Counted from the stretch's first letter, positions 9,601 through 18,666 are shown. The stretch: 33,733 nucleotides of DNA from Treponema sp. (GCA_031257105.1 JAIRPG010000045.1:1-33733); one strand, 5' to 3'. Program-made: numbers and translations. Notes: generated by a model from the sequence alone, not told the origin.

Positions 9601-11208
9601 TATATCCGACGCCGGCGGAGGATTCCAACTGAGAGAAAAGGTATTGGAAGGGAGGTATCCTTCCTCGTCCAACTCCGGGGGGATGATAACCGCCGCCGGG
9701 GGCGGCGTGGTATCCCGGATGTATTCAATCCGGGATGCGGGCGACCAGTTGCCGGCCCGGTCATAGGCGCGGAGGCTGAAGTACCAGGAACCGTCTTCCA
9801 GGGCGGTTTCTTCGACAAAAGAAGCGCCCCCCAAGACATTCACCGTTTTTTCAGGCTCCGCCAAAGGATCCCGCGACCAGCGGTACGAGAACCCTTGTAT
9901 CCCCGAAGAATCGTAGGGGATGTTCCAGGTAATTCTGGCCCGGTCGCCCCGGTTTCGTCCGCCGGGGGTAAAGTTCAGCGCCATGATTCCCGGCGCCGCC
10001 GCGGTGGTATCCGGCTCCAGAATGTAGAGCCGCCGTCCGCTCCGGGCGACGCCGCCCTGCCAAAAGAGCAAGAGATCCCCGCCGCTTATCACCGGGCGGG
10101 CAAAGACCGCTTCGACGCCGGAACCGGACAGATCGCTGTTCCGCCATCCGCTCGAATCCCTTTGGGCCAGGTAGACCCGGTTTGCGCCCCGGCGGTTATC
10201 AAACCACGCCACGGTAGTTTCGTTCCGGTAAAGAAAGGCAATAGGGTTGTTACAGTACGCATCGTCGGAGTTGATCTGCTCTACCGGCCCCGAGACGGCG
10301 CCGTCCTCTCCCAGAAACGCGCCGTATATCTGGGGCGAACCGGTACTATACCGGCGTTCCCAGACTAAAAAAAGCCGCCCGTCTTGGACGGAAAGATGGG
10401 GCCGCTGGTTATCGAAGCGTCCGGGCGCCGCGGCGGTGTTCCGCCGGGGATCCTTAAAATCGGTGATAAGCCGAGGGGCGCTCCAGGTCTGCCCTCGGTC
10501 GGCGCTGAATTGTGAAAAAAGCTGGAAGGAGGGCGCCGAATCGGCGTCTCCCGTAAAGGACTGGAAAACCACGTAATCAAACGGCCCGCGCGCCGCATGG
10601 GTCGGCAAAAAATTCAGGGACAGCGTATTCCGGGTGACAAACGGTTCAAAGGAAGTCCAGGAGAAGCCGTCATCGGAGCGGGCGTAGAATATCGAAAGGG
10701 ACTGATCCTGGCCCCGGGCGATGAAGAGCAGGAACCCCCCATCCGACCGGGTGAAGATCCGGGGCGCTACTTGGGATTCGCTGCCGCCCAACAGCGTGAC
10801 GATCCGAAAGCTCTCCCCCCGGTCTTCCGAGATGAGCAGTTCCGTCCGCGTGGTGGAAGCTGCAGCGGCGATAAGAATCCGTCCGCGGCTATCCACCGCG
10901 ATACTCAGCAGAGCGGGCTCCGAACCGGCGTAGGTATAGGGGCCGGCGACCGCGGGCCGTACGCGCCAAGATTCGCCGGGCGTCTTAACCGCGAGGGAGA
11001 CCCGGATACGCCCTCCTTCGCCGCCTGGCCCCGCCGTATCGCTTTCCTGCCACGCCGTAACCGCGATGCGGTCATTGTAGGCCGATACGGGGAACCCGCC
11101 GGGCGAGGAAAAGATCCCCGGTTCTTCCCAGTAGAAATCCGAAAGCGCGCCGAGGCTTCCCAGACAGCGCAGCAGGAGCGCCGCCGCGAAAAGCGGACTT
11201 TTGATCAT
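6601..11208 (-). CDS. Large sensor protein: N-terminal BNR/sialidase-like propeller, FN3-like domains, TM segments, HAMP, C-terminal SpoIIE/PP2C phosphatase
   Basis: Asp-box-like SEDRGESFR, SDDGFSWTS, SADRGQTWSAP; two TM regions; HAMP-like stretch after SSMIIRPIKKLVNHVELI; PP2C motifs GDYFDY, KCDVAGKGIPAALIM, LFLYTDGIEEA, DDLTIIGIKR. Confidence 0.88.
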   Translation of the reverse strand: MIKSPLFAAALLLRCLGSLGALSDFYWEEPGIFSSPGGFPVSAYNDRIAVTAWQESDTAGPGGEGGRIRVSLAVKTPGESWRVRPAVAGPYTYAGSEPALLSIAVDSRGRILIAAAASTTRTELLISEDRGESFRIVTLLGGSESQVAPRIFTRSDGGFLLFIARGQDQSLSIFYARSDDGFSWTSFEPFVTRNTLSLNFLPTHAARGPFDYVVFQSFTGDADSAPSFQLFSQFSADRGQTWSAPRLITDFKDPRRNTAAAPGRFDNQRPHLSVQDGRLFLVWERRYSTGSPQIYGAFLGEDGAVSGPVEQINSDDAYCNNPIAFLYRNETTVAWFDNRRGANRVYLAQRDSSGWRNSDLSGSGVEAVFARPVISGGDLLLFWQGGVARSGRRLYILEPDTTAAAPGIMALNFTPGGRNRGDRARITWNIPYDSSGIQGFSYRWSRDPLAEPEKTVNVLGGASFVEETALEDGSWYFSLRAYDRAGNWSPASRIEYIRDTTPPPAAVIIPPELDEEGYLPSNTFSLSWNPPPASDIAGYTWNLEYLGAATPFAAMDDAAFSAAVEERFAPLPTGAPLVGAPPVGAPNLMGTEPIASFTNEDNGVWRFSVSAIDEVGNRGAASDIFFRTRRYVPHTYITSVDASQNEQGILSIRIIGRGFADGGRITRIFLDRDGQAPYDREYFLERGDYQVLSDREIEVLRIEDIEEGVYVIGVDHPLRGHYLTAPLVVVDETGTVKFGDYSLTWEPSWAIRPSRRIPVDMAYLIVIGVMLFAALGLAVSIRGIGSVIAEGAALRNEAAALVIGDLMPQEKKRRLAGIKRQGVGLRVKLAAFTIALVIMVVTLVSVPLYVMMTRTQEETLLRGLWDRSSVLMEGLASSARAYLPSGNVLELGFLPGQSTAIPEARYITITGYNAGAGVFDDFVWATNDPDILQKINTAEFQPGVSRITDVLSSRIEALTEELNGKARVEVDHLSSSIVGLTQEALSLALRSDQDSIRRLDDIQTSIRALETRLTERLAEIGMGHGIGSEPAFSLTYRSGEEHFIFFKPVMYRQGTENIYFRGLIRLEVSIESILGQIGAAQRGILRIILLVALTALALGTVGALALSSMIIRPIKKLVNHVELIRDTEDKAKLEGVDIRVNSQDELAVLGSTINEMTQGLVRAAQAAADLTIGKEVQKKFIPLELDREGNKLTSGARETKDIEFFGYYEGAKGVSGDYFDYQELDGGRYYAIIKCDVAGKGIPAALIMIQVATIFLRYFKAWKPTAEGMRIEEVVYQINDFIESLNFKGRFAAFALALLDTQTGLVRFCNAGDNIVHWFDASLGKMQTLTLPETPATGVLPNVLVESKGGYAVRTLTLDHGDILFLYTDGIEEAKRKFRSDEFREILCTEGPEGSPHANHVAGQGDEELGADRVEAIINAVMNRQVYHLSKHHNPEGEGALQFNFSACQGRVEEAIMAMVSVEKMFRVYKAPGFSGDSRVLVDKKVDGFLKEHFQQYRTYCSQTRDSENPLYMYYTHVNEDPQYDDLTIIGIKRK
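9452..9496. repeat. Three tandem 15-bp units (GGSGCCCCCACTGGT type) with hairpin potential in the FN3/linker region
   Basis: GGCGCCCCCACTGGT / GGGGCCCCCACGAGT / GGGGCCCCCGTCGGT; encodes PTGAPLVGAPPVGAP. Confidence 0.85.
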
Positions 11209-14200
11209 AGAACGGACTCGATCCGCCGCTGAAGTTCCGCGAGGCGCGTTGAATTCTGGTTTTGCGGATCCTGCAAAAGCTGCTGGACTATGGCCAGCGC
11301 CACCACCGTATTGCCCTGCTGGAGTTCCTGGACGGCCCGCTGGTACTGTCGTTCCGCCGCATTGCTGAGGAGCGCCACGCCGGAGCCCCCTAAGAGGGTC
11401 TGAACCCGGTCTTTTTCGGCCATTGCCTGGCTGTTATTGGGGTCGAGCGCCAGGGCTTGATTTAATTGCTCCAGGGCGATGGGGAATTCGGCCCGCACAT
11501 TCCGGTTGATGGTGGCGCGGGCTTGGGCGGTCAGCTCGTTAGAACGGGCCAGAGACGCGGGATCCGGCGGGGGCAGCCGGTAGCCCATATCGAGTTCCGC
11601 CTGGTACAGGGCGGCGCTGATCCCCGGATAGCGGGGGTTGATCTCCGCGAGGTTCTGTAAATCCGCGAAAGCCTCAACCGACCTCCGCTTAGCGCCGGCC
11701 ACCGCCTCGTTAAAACGGCGCTGGAACGCCTCATTGAAAATGGCCGGATCCGTCACCTGTTCTATCCGCATTTCCAGCAGGCTCGCATCCTGGTTCAAGG
11801 GGAACATCAGCCTGACTTCCCGGGTCTTTTGCCGGGCCTCGGTGAATTTTGCGAGTCCTTCCCCGCGCCGCCCGGCGTCAAGCAGATTGACCCCTTCGCC
11901 GTAGATCCGCCGGGCGTCGCTGAGCAGTTGGCTCATCTCGGGGTAGAGGGGGGCGGTAATCGGGATGCTCCTGCCGGATTGGAGGGACACGGCTCCCCGG
12001 ATAACGGTTAGCCAGTACGTAATCTCCGGATCGTCTTCCACGTTGGTGATCCGCCAGCGGGCCTGCGCCCGGACGAGCGTATCCTGCGCGCTTTCAAAGT
12101 TGCCGGCAAAGTAGGTATTCCGGGCGTTGTTGACCAGCGTCCGGACTTCCCGGACGATAGATTCATTCTCCGCCCGGGCTATCTCCGCTCCCAGGCCGGC
12201 AAGCCGGGTATCCCTATCGTCCCGCAGGGACGCGGATTCTTGGATCGCCAGGGACTCATCGTACCGCGCCCCGGCGCGGATCAGCCGTTCCCGGGCGGTC
12301 TCGAAGCTGTTCCTGGCGAGGGCGTCGCGGGCTTCCTGGTAAGCGCGGTCTCCTTCGGCGCGTAACGCCGCCGCGCGGGTTATCAGCGTATGGGCGGCGG
12401 CGGCCAGGGCCGCCCCGCGGTTCCGGTAGTCTTTAAGCCGCTCCGCCAGGGAAACCGTCAAAAGCCGCATATCGTTAATGGTTTCGTATTCGCCGATCCG
12501 GGGAGGCTCGCCCTCGAAACGGGCCAGCAATTCCTCTCCAAGCGCCGTATCTTCGGTTAAACGCCAATCCAAACGCTCCAGAACGGCGAGCCCTTCGGCG
12601 GGATACCGGACCGTATAGCTCTCCCCAAGGGAGCCCTCTCCAGCAAGGGGTTGAACGGTTCCTTCGATAAGGCGGACGGCCTCGTTTAACTCCGATTCCC
12701 GCGTGGCAAGGTGTTTTTCAAACTCCCCCGACTCTATGGCGTACGCTCCCGCGGCGAAATTCCGCTCTTCCGTGAGGACAGCCGATTCCAAGGCTTCTAC
12801 CGCCCGCCGGACGTCCTCCATAAAGGAAATTCCCCCGGAAACTTCCCCGGCAAGGGGAGAAGATGCCGCAAGGCGTTCTTCCTCTTTACTGATTTCTTCC
12901 CGCAGGGAGCGGGCTTCTTCCTCCAGCGCGTAATACGATGCTCCGGCGCGGCGCTGCTGCTCAGAGCCCAACTCGGCGCTCAGATTGCCAAGCCGCCACG
13001 CTTCCACCGCCGCGCTCGAATCGTGATCGAGGGCGTGGTACCGCGCTCCAAGCGCCCCCGCCGCTTTAAGACCGGTGATGGCGGCGGAGAGGGATTCCCG
13101 CCGCAGTTCCTCCTCTACCCGCGCTTCCGGCACGGTAATATCGAAGAGCCGGACTCCCTGTCCCTCGGCTTCGATAACGCGGCTCCACTGTTCGGCGGGC
13201 CGCCGGGATAACTCCGTATACCGCAGCGCCTGATCATAGCCGCTTATCGCATCCTGGAACCGCTCTTCCCGCGCCTGAGCCTGCGCGCCTGAGTAATACC
13301 GTTCCGCCAGGGCCAGCAGCGCGTCCTCGATCCGGGTAACCTCCCGTTCCCAATACGCGGTGACCACCCCGAGCATCCCCTCTTGGGCGTCCTGTCCGGC
13401 GGGGCTGGAGACAAGCCTGCCGACGAAGGTAAAGAACAGGCGATCCTTTTGGCTTTCGTCGGTTTCCTGATTCCGCGCCGCCTGCTGGTTGAAATAGTCT
13501 CCAACGTTTAACAACGCTTCGTGAATGGCGATAATTTCCTCCAGCCTCGATTCAACAGAGGTATAGAGCGCGGCGGGACGGTTCGGGTCGGGAAGGTCGG
13601 CCTGGGCGCTTTGCTCCTCCAAAGCGGTAATGGCAGGATCAACCGCCGCCGTCAGATCCGCCATACTCCGTACGCCGCCTTCCAGCGTGGCAATCCCGTT
13701 CCGGGTGATGGTTTCCACCGAATCGCCATATCCGCCTTGGAAGAACTCCTCCTGGTAGATGTCCAGCCCGCCTGCGTATTCCTCTAAAGCGCCGGTATAG
13801 TCCCCTTGCTCGATACGGGTTCTGCCTTCCGCCAGGATCCGTTCCAGCCGCTTTCGGTTCACGGTCAATTGGGCGAGATCCAAAGTCCGGCCAAGGAATC
13901 CCCGTACCGCCGAATTCCGGGAGGAATCCAGGGCGTCTATCTGCTTGCTGATGGCGAGGATGAGTTCGGTGTTCTCCGGATCCCGCTCCAGGGTGTCCAG
14001 CAGCTCATCCGCCAGGCGATGGTAGTCATCCCGAAGGCGGAAGATAGCCCTTACCCGTTTCTGGGCGGCGTCGAATCGCTCGGCGTCCTCTTCGACCGCT
14101 TCCACCAGGGCGCTGATAGCCGCGTCGTACCGCTTCTCCTTAATGTAATTATCCGCCCGGGAGATAGCGGATTCTTTTTTCCCGCCGGAGTAAGCGAAGG

Positions 14201-14264
14201 GCGCGATGACAACCAGGAACCATAGCGCGTACCATTGGAAATGCCATCTGAACCGGCGGTTCAT
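11205..14264 (-). CDS. Long helical/TPR-like repeat protein with N-terminal hydrophobic segment; ATGA-coupled to the SpoIIE gene
   Basis: Continuous ORF; start chosen at the second Met (AAGGAAGGA SD 10 nt upstream; ORF maximum is 14273); TPR-like segments such as ADNYIKEKRYDAAISALVEAVE; 4-bp overlap with next gene. Confidence 0.8.
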   Translation of the reverse strand: MNRRFRWHFQWYALWFLVVIAPFAYSGGKKESAISRADNYIKEKRYDAAISALVEAVEEDAERFDAAQKRVRAIFRLRDDYHRLADELLDTLERDPENTELILAISKQIDALDSSRNSAVRGFLGRTLDLAQLTVNRKRLERILAEGRTRIEQGDYTGALEEYAGGLDIYQEEFFQGGYGDSVETITRNGIATLEGGVRSMADLTAAVDPAITALEEQSAQADLPDPNRPAALYTSVESRLEEIIAIHEALLNVGDYFNQQAARNQETDESQKDRLFFTFVGRLVSSPAGQDAQEGMLGVVTAYWEREVTRIEDALLALAERYYSGAQAQAREERFQDAISGYDQALRYTELSRRPAEQWSRVIEAEGQGVRLFDITVPEARVEEELRRESLSAAITGLKAAGALGARYHALDHDSSAAVEAWRLGNLSAELGSEQQRRAGASYYALEEEARSLREEISKEEERLAASSPLAGEVSGGISFMEDVRRAVEALESAVLTEERNFAAGAYAIESGEFEKHLATRESELNEAVRLIEGTVQPLAGEGSLGESYTVRYPAEGLAVLERLDWRLTEDTALGEELLARFEGEPPRIGEYETINDMRLLTVSLAERLKDYRNRGAALAAAAHTLITRAAALRAEGDRAYQEARDALARNSFETARERLIRAGARYDESLAIQESASLRDDRDTRLAGLGAEIARAENESIVREVRTLVNNARNTYFAGNFESAQDTLVRAQARWRITNVEDDPEITYWLTVIRGAVSLQSGRSIPITAPLYPEMSQLLSDARRIYGEGVNLLDAGRRGEGLAKFTEARQKTREVRLMFPLNQDASLLEMRIEQVTDPAIFNEAFQRRFNEAVAGAKRRSVEAFADLQNLAEINPRYPGISAALYQAELDMGYRLPPPDPASLARSNELTAQARATINRNVRAEFPIALEQLNQALALDPNNSQAMAEKDRVQTLLGGSGVALLSNAAERQYQRAVQELQQGNTVVALAIVQQLLQDPQNQNSTRLAELQRRIESVL

Positions 14265-14341
14265 ACCGCTCATTCCTTCCTTTAAACACGAAAATAAAGT
14301 ATACTCTTTATTATAGATTAAAACTGTTTTCTATTATAGAG

Positions 14342-14347
14342 TAGAAT
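14342..14347 (+). promoter_or_regulatory. Putative -10 (TAGAAT) for the UPF0164 gene at leaderless spacing
   Basis: Hexamer ends 7 nt before the A of ATG 14354; alternative -10 TATTAT at 14332-14337; no SD visible. Confidence 0.4.
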
Positions 14348-14353
14348 ATACGA

Positions 14354-15664
14354 ATGAACCGATCCGGTTTTCTGGGACTCTGCGGCTGCGCGCTCTTGGC
14401 CGCCGCGCTTCCGGCTCTTGATTTTAACGAGGATGACTACGGCTCTCTCTCCGATTTCTTGGACGAGATCTACGGAGTTGATGAAAATGCGGGATTAACC
14501 GCCTTTCCGGTCCTCAATATCCCCATGGGGGGGCGTTCCGAGGGAATGGCCGGCGCTTTTTCTGCGGTTGCCGATGACGCTTCTTTCCTCGAATGGAATC
14601 CCGCAGGGTCTTCTCTGCTTTCCGTTACCGAGCTTGCCTTTTTTCACAACAACTGGATAAGCGATACCAAAGTAGAAGGCCTGGTTTTCGCTTCCCGGTA
14701 TAAAAACGTGGGCTTTGCCGGAGGGGGTAAATGGCTCTATACCCCCTTTACCGAATATAACATCTACGGCGAGCGAGTCGCCAAAGGCTACTACTCCGAA
14801 GCTGTGGCGGTACTCAACGCCTCGTACAACTTCTTTTCGGGCTATTATTTTTCGGGCCTTTCCGTCGGGGTGAACCTTAAGGGGGCTTTTCGCTTTACGC
14901 CTGATTTTACAAACGACTCCGAAGAGGTTTCCGCCGGAAGTTCCGCCGGAAGCTCCGCCGGAGCTTCCGCCGGGTCGGGAAAGGAGCAGTCCGCGGCGAT
15001 GGCTATGGCGGATCTGGGGCTCCTTACCCGCTTCGATTTTCTCAAATTCTACTACGCCCGGGAACGGAACGTCTCCGCCGCCCTCGTTGTCCGCAATCTA
15101 GGCCCCCCCGCCCTGGACGATCCCCTTCCTACGGCGGCGGCGGCGGCCCTCTCCTATCGGCCCTTGCGGCCTATTCTCCTCTCCTTTGAGTTCTGCCTGC
15201 CCGTAAACCTCGCCGATCCGGCGGCGTCCGAAGCGCCCTACTGGGCTGCGGGTCTCTCCGTCACGGTGGCGCGGTTTCTCTCCATGCGGGCGGGCCTTAT
15301 GGCAAAAACCGGTAACGCGCGAATCGCCGTGGGAAGCGCCGTAACCTTGGACCGAATCGCCCTGGAGGTCAACTACACGCTCGATCTCCTCACCCAATTC
15401 ACCCCCCTTAATCGGATAAGCCTGGGGGTACGCTTCAACCTTGGGGATCAGGGGAGAAAGGCGTTGGCCGACGAGGTGGAACGGCTCTACCTGCGCGGCC
15501 TCGACGCCTATTCCAATGATCAGGATGATGAAGCCCAGACGTACTGGGAAGAAGCGGCGCGTCTGGATCCTTCGTTTGAGCCGGCCTTTGAGGGGCTTGC
15601 CCTGCTGCGCCATATCCATGAGGTAGAAAACCGGATCAACGCCTTGAACAGCTTAGACTTCTAA
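14354..15664 (+). CDS. UPF0164/FadL-like (PorV-like) outer-membrane beta-barrel protein with C-terminal TPR-like tail
   Basis: Signal peptide, FPVLNIPMGGRSEGMAGAFSAVADDASFLEWNPAGSS motif, beta-rich body. Confidence 0.85.
   Translation: MNRSGFLGLCGCALLAAALPALDFNEDDYGSLSDFLDEIYGVDENAGLTAFPVLNIPMGGRSEGMAGAFSAVADDASFLEWNPAGSSLLSVTELAFFHNNWISDTKVEGLVFASRYKNVGFAGGGKWLYTPFTEYNIYGERVAKGYYSEAVAVLNASYNFFSGYYFSGLSVGVNLKGAFRFTPDFTNDSEEVSAGSSAGSSAGASAGSGKEQSAAMAMADLGLLTRFDFLKFYYARERNVSAALVVRNLGPPALDDPLPTAAAAALSYRPLRPILLSFEFCLPVNLADPAASEAPYWAAGLSVTVARFLSMRAGLMAKTGNARIAVGSAVTLDRIALEVNYTLDLLTQFTPLNRISLGVRFNLGDQGRKALADEVERLYLRGLDAYSNDQDDEAQTYWEEAARLDPSFEPAFEGLALLRHIHEVENRINALNSLDF
14931..14978. repeat. Four tandem 12-bp units with CCGCCGG core
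   Basis: CCGCCGGAAGTT / CCGCCGGAAGCT / CCGCCGGAGCTT / CCGCCGGGTCGG; encodes SAGSSAGSSAGASAGS. Confidence 0.9.
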
Positions 15665-15665
15665 C

Positions 15666-15694
15666 TTGCCACAAGCCTTTCTCCCGCCTATAGT
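15666..15694 (+). promoter_or_regulatory. Putative sigma70 promoter of aspS, predicting a leaderless transcript
   Basis: TTGCCA(15666-15671)-17 bp-TATAGT(15689-15694); ATG at 15701 = expected +1. Confidence 0.65.
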
Positions 15695-15700
15695 CTATTC

Positions 15701-17563
15701 ATGGAAGCAATGAAGCGCACGACAACCTGCGGCGCCTTGAGGAAGGCGGACGCGGGAAAGACGGTGGTATTGAACGGCTGGGTGCACCGGAAGCGGGATC
15801 ACGGGGGCATTTTTTTTATCAACCTGCGGGATCGCTACGGCGTCACCCAGGTAGTAATCGATCAGGACGCCCCGCCGGAACTCGCGGCCCTGGCCGGGGA
15901 GCTGCGGAACGAGTTCTGCGTCGCCGTGGAGGGCGTGGCCCGTCCCCGCCCGGACACGATGGTAAACCCGGATATGCCCACCGGGGAGATCGAGGTGGCG
16001 GCCTCCAACATGACGATTCTGAGCCGCGCCGCGCCGCTTCCCTTTCCCATTGACGAAGCGGGGAATATAAAGGAAGAATTGCGCCTCAAGTACCGCTACC
16101 TGGATCTCCGCGCCGCCGCCATGCAGCGGAAGATCGCCCTCCGCAGCGAGGTAACCTTTGCGGCGCGGGAGTGGATGACCGGCCAGGGCTTCTACGAGAT
16201 CGAGACCCCCACGTTTATCCGATCCACCCCGGAAGGCGCGCGGGATTACCTGGTGCCCTCCCGGCTCTATGCGGGCAAATTCTACGCCCTGCCCCAGTCG
16301 CCCCAGCTTTACAAGCAGATCCTCATGGTGGCGGGCTTCGACAAGTACTTCCAGATTGCCCGGTGCTACCGGGACGAGGACGCCCGTGGTGACCGGCAGC
16401 CGGAATTCACCCAGATCGACATCGAGATGTCTTTTGTGAGCCGGGACGATGTTCTGGAAATGACCGAGGGGCTCATGGGCCATGTATTCAAGAAGACCCT
16501 GGGTCTGGAGATTCCCCCCCGGTTCAGGCGTTTGACCTACGAAGAGGCCATGGAACGCTACGGTTCCGACAAGCCGGATCTGCGTTTCGGCCTGGAGTTA
16601 CAGGACTTTGCCCCCTATGTTGAGGCCGGGACATTCCAGGCGTTCAAGGACGCCCTCGCTTTAGGCGAGGCCGAGCGGAGCGCCGCCGCCGCCAAGGGGG
16701 TGACCATTCCCGGCGGAGGGGTCAAGGCCCTGGTGGTTCCCGGTCAGGCGGGCTATTCCCGGAAGCAGATCGAGGAGCTTGAGGCCCAGGCCAAAATCTA
16801 CAAGGCCAAGGGACTGGCCTGGATGAAGGTTGCCGGAACCCAGGCGGAACCGGCGCTGGAAGGCGGGGTAGCCAAGTTTTTCACCGCCAACGCCGCCGCG
16901 ATCATCCAGGGGCTGGGGGCCGCGCCGGGGGATCTCATCCTTATCGCGGCGGACGCCGGGCGGCGGATCGCCAATGTCGCCCTGGGGGCGGTGCGCTCCA
17001 AGCTGGGGAAGGATCTGGGGCTTATCGGGGATTCCCGCTTTGAATTCGTCTGGATCCTGGACTTTCCCCTCTTCGAGTTCAACGAGGAGGAGAACCGCTG
17101 GGAGGCGGCCCACCACCTGTTCTCGTACCCCCAGGAGCAGTACCACGCCGTGCTGGAAAGCGATCCCGGCGCGGTGAAGGGGGATCTCTACGACCTGGTG
17201 CTCAACGGCTACGAGCTGGCGTCGGGCTCCATCAGGATACACGACCCGGAACTCCAAAAGCGGGTCTTCAACGTGGTGGGCTTTGATCCGGCGGACGCGG
17301 AGGCCAAGTTCGGCTTCCTCACCGAGGCGTTCAAGTACGGCGCCCCTCCCCATGGGGGCATTGCCCCCGGCCTGGATAGGCTGGTGATGCTCATGGCCGG
17401 GGAAACCACCATCAGGGAGGTGATCGCCTTCCCTAAGAATTCCTTCGCGGAGAACCTGCTGGACGGCAGCCCCGCCGAGGTAACGGCGAAACAGTTGGAA
17501 GAGCTTCACCTTTCGATCCGGCTCGGCAGTGACCGGGACGATGACCGCGGCGGACGGGCGTAG
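15701..17563 (+). CDS. aspS: Aspartyl-tRNA synthetase (bacterial type with GAD insertion)
   Basis: RTTTCGALRKADAGKTVVLNGWVHRKRDHGGIFFINLRDRYG; FIRSTPEGARDYLVPSR; PQSPQLYKQILMVAGFDKYFQIARCYRDEDARGDRQPEFTQID. Confidence 0.98.
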   Translation: MEAMKRTTTCGALRKADAGKTVVLNGWVHRKRDHGGIFFINLRDRYGVTQVVIDQDAPPELAALAGELRNEFCVAVEGVARPRPDTMVNPDMPTGEIEVAASNMTILSRAAPLPFPIDEAGNIKEELRLKYRYLDLRAAAMQRKIALRSEVTFAAREWMTGQGFYEIETPTFIRSTPEGARDYLVPSRLYAGKFYALPQSPQLYKQILMVAGFDKYFQIARCYRDEDARGDRQPEFTQIDIEMSFVSRDDVLEMTEGLMGHVFKKTLGLEIPPRFRRLTYEEAMERYGSDKPDLRFGLELQDFAPYVEAGTFQAFKDALALGEAERSAAAAKGVTIPGGGVKALVVPGQAGYSRKQIEELEAQAKIYKAKGLAWMKVAGTQAEPALEGGVAKFFTANAAAIIQGLGAAPGDLILIAADAGRRIANVALGAVRSKLGKDLGLIGDSRFEFVWILDFPLFEFNEEENRWEAAHHLFSYPQEQYHAVLESDPGAVKGDLYDLVLNGYELASGSIRIHDPELQKRVFNVVGFDPADAEAKFGFLTEAFKYGAPPHGGIAPGLDRLVMLMAGETTIREVIAFPKNSFAENLLDGSPAEVTAKQLEELHLSIRLGSDRDDDRGGRA

Positions 17564-17564
17564 T

Positions 17565-18098
17565 ATGCGGGAATACCTGGAGCTGGCCTGGACGTTCTTT
17601 CGCATGGGCTGCGTCACCTTTGGGGGAGGCTACGCTATGGCGCCCGTGCTGGAGCGGATGGTGGTCCGCGGCAAGGGCTGGGTTACCATGGAGGAAGTGA
17701 TGGACTACTACACTATCGGCCAGGTGACGCCGGGGATCATCGCGGTGAACGTCTCCACCTTTGTGGGCTATAAGCGGAAGGGCGTTGCCGGGGGAATCCT
17801 CTCCACCCTCAGCTTTATCCTGCCGTCGCTTATTCTTGTCACCGTGATTGCCCTGTTCCTCAAAAATTTCGCCCATATCCCCGCCGTGCGGCACGCCTTT
17901 GCCGGAATCCGGGTGGCGGTAGGCGCCCTGATCCTGGATACCGTGGTAAAGCTCTGCAAGGGGTTTTTCAAGGACGCCAAAGCCGTCTGCGTCTTCGGCA
18001 TAGCCCTGGGGCTTTCGGCAATTTTCAGCGCCTCCCCGGTGATTCTCGTGGCGGCTGCCGGCGCGGCGGGCTTTCTCCTCTACCGGAGGCGGACGTGA
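17565..18098 (+). CDS. Chromate transporter (CHR family, short form) subunit 1
   Basis: FFRMGCVTFGGGYAMAPVLERMVV, TPGIIAVNVSTFVGYKRKG; start set at MREYLEL just after the aspS stop. Confidence 0.9.
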   Translation: MREYLELAWTFFRMGCVTFGGGYAMAPVLERMVVRGKGWVTMEEVMDYYTIGQVTPGIIAVNVSTFVGYKRKGVAGGILSTLSFILPSLILVTVIALFLKNFAHIPAVRHAFAGIRVAVGALILDTVVKLCKGFFKDAKAVCVFGIALGLSAIFSASPVILVAAAGAAGFLLYRRRT

Positions 18099-18646
18099 AC
18101 CTGCTCCTCCTGCTGGGCGAATTCTTCAAGATCGGCCTTTTTTCCGTGGGCGGCGGACTGGCGACCTTGCCCTTCATCTACAAGTTGGCGGATACCTACG
18201 ACTGGCTCCCGGCTGAGCGGATCCCCGACCTGCTCGCGGTGGCCCAGTCTCTGCCGGGAGCGGTCGGGGTCAATCTGGCGGCTTACACGGGGTTTCAATA
18301 CGCGGGGATAACCGGGGCCGTCACCGCCGCCCTGGGCCTGGTGAGCCCTTCCATTATGGTGATCCTCATCATCGCCCGGATGTTCAGGGCCTTTCGGGAG
18401 AATGTTACCGTCCAGGCGGTTTTTTCCGGCTTACGGCCCGCCGCGGCAGGGCTCCTCAGCGCCGCCGCGATCCAAGCCCTGAGCCTCTCCCTCTACCATA
18501 AGGACTGGAACGCCTGGTACCGGATCCTCCGCTGGCGGGAAACGGCGCTTTTCGCGGCGGCCTTTATCCTGATCCGGCGTTTCAAAGGCCACCCGGCGAT
18601 CTACATCGCCGCCGCAGGCGCGCTCGGAATTGCGCTGGGGCTTTGA
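18095..18646 (+). CDS. Chromate transporter (CHR family, short form) subunit 2
   Basis: FFKIGLFSVGGGLATLPFI, SLPGAVGVNLAAYTGFQYAG; 4-bp overlap with preceding gene. Confidence 0.9.
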   Translation: MNLLLLLGEFFKIGLFSVGGGLATLPFIYKLADTYDWLPAERIPDLLAVAQSLPGAVGVNLAAYTGFQYAGITGAVTAALGLVSPSIMVILIIARMFRAFRENVTVQAVFSGLRPAAAGLLSAAAIQALSLSLYHKDWNAWYRILRWRETALFAAAFILIRRFKGHPAIYIAAAGALGIALGL

Positions 18647-18666
18647 TCCGCGCTTTCTTTTTTTTC

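Noticed and set aside
12640-12870. Twice-occurring SPLAGE(G/V)S coding motif (CCCCTTGCYGGRGA) in the 1022-aa ORF
   Set aside because: Could be a REP-like fragment, but two short degenerate copies are not enough to distinguish it from chance or protein-level repetition.
16661-17617. 318-aa minus-strand ORF antisense to aspS
   Set aside because: Composition typical of a GC-driven shadow frame; no domain signature; fully covered by aspS.
17565-18646. Split chromate transporter as an unusual gene fission
   Set aside because: Adjacent short-form CHR pairs are a well-known arrangement, not a novelty.
18647-18666. T-rich run (CTTTCTTTTTTTTCGG) after the chromate-transporter pair as an intrinsic terminator
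   Set aside because: Only a weak, short GCGC stem precedes the T-run; cannot support a terminator call with confidence.
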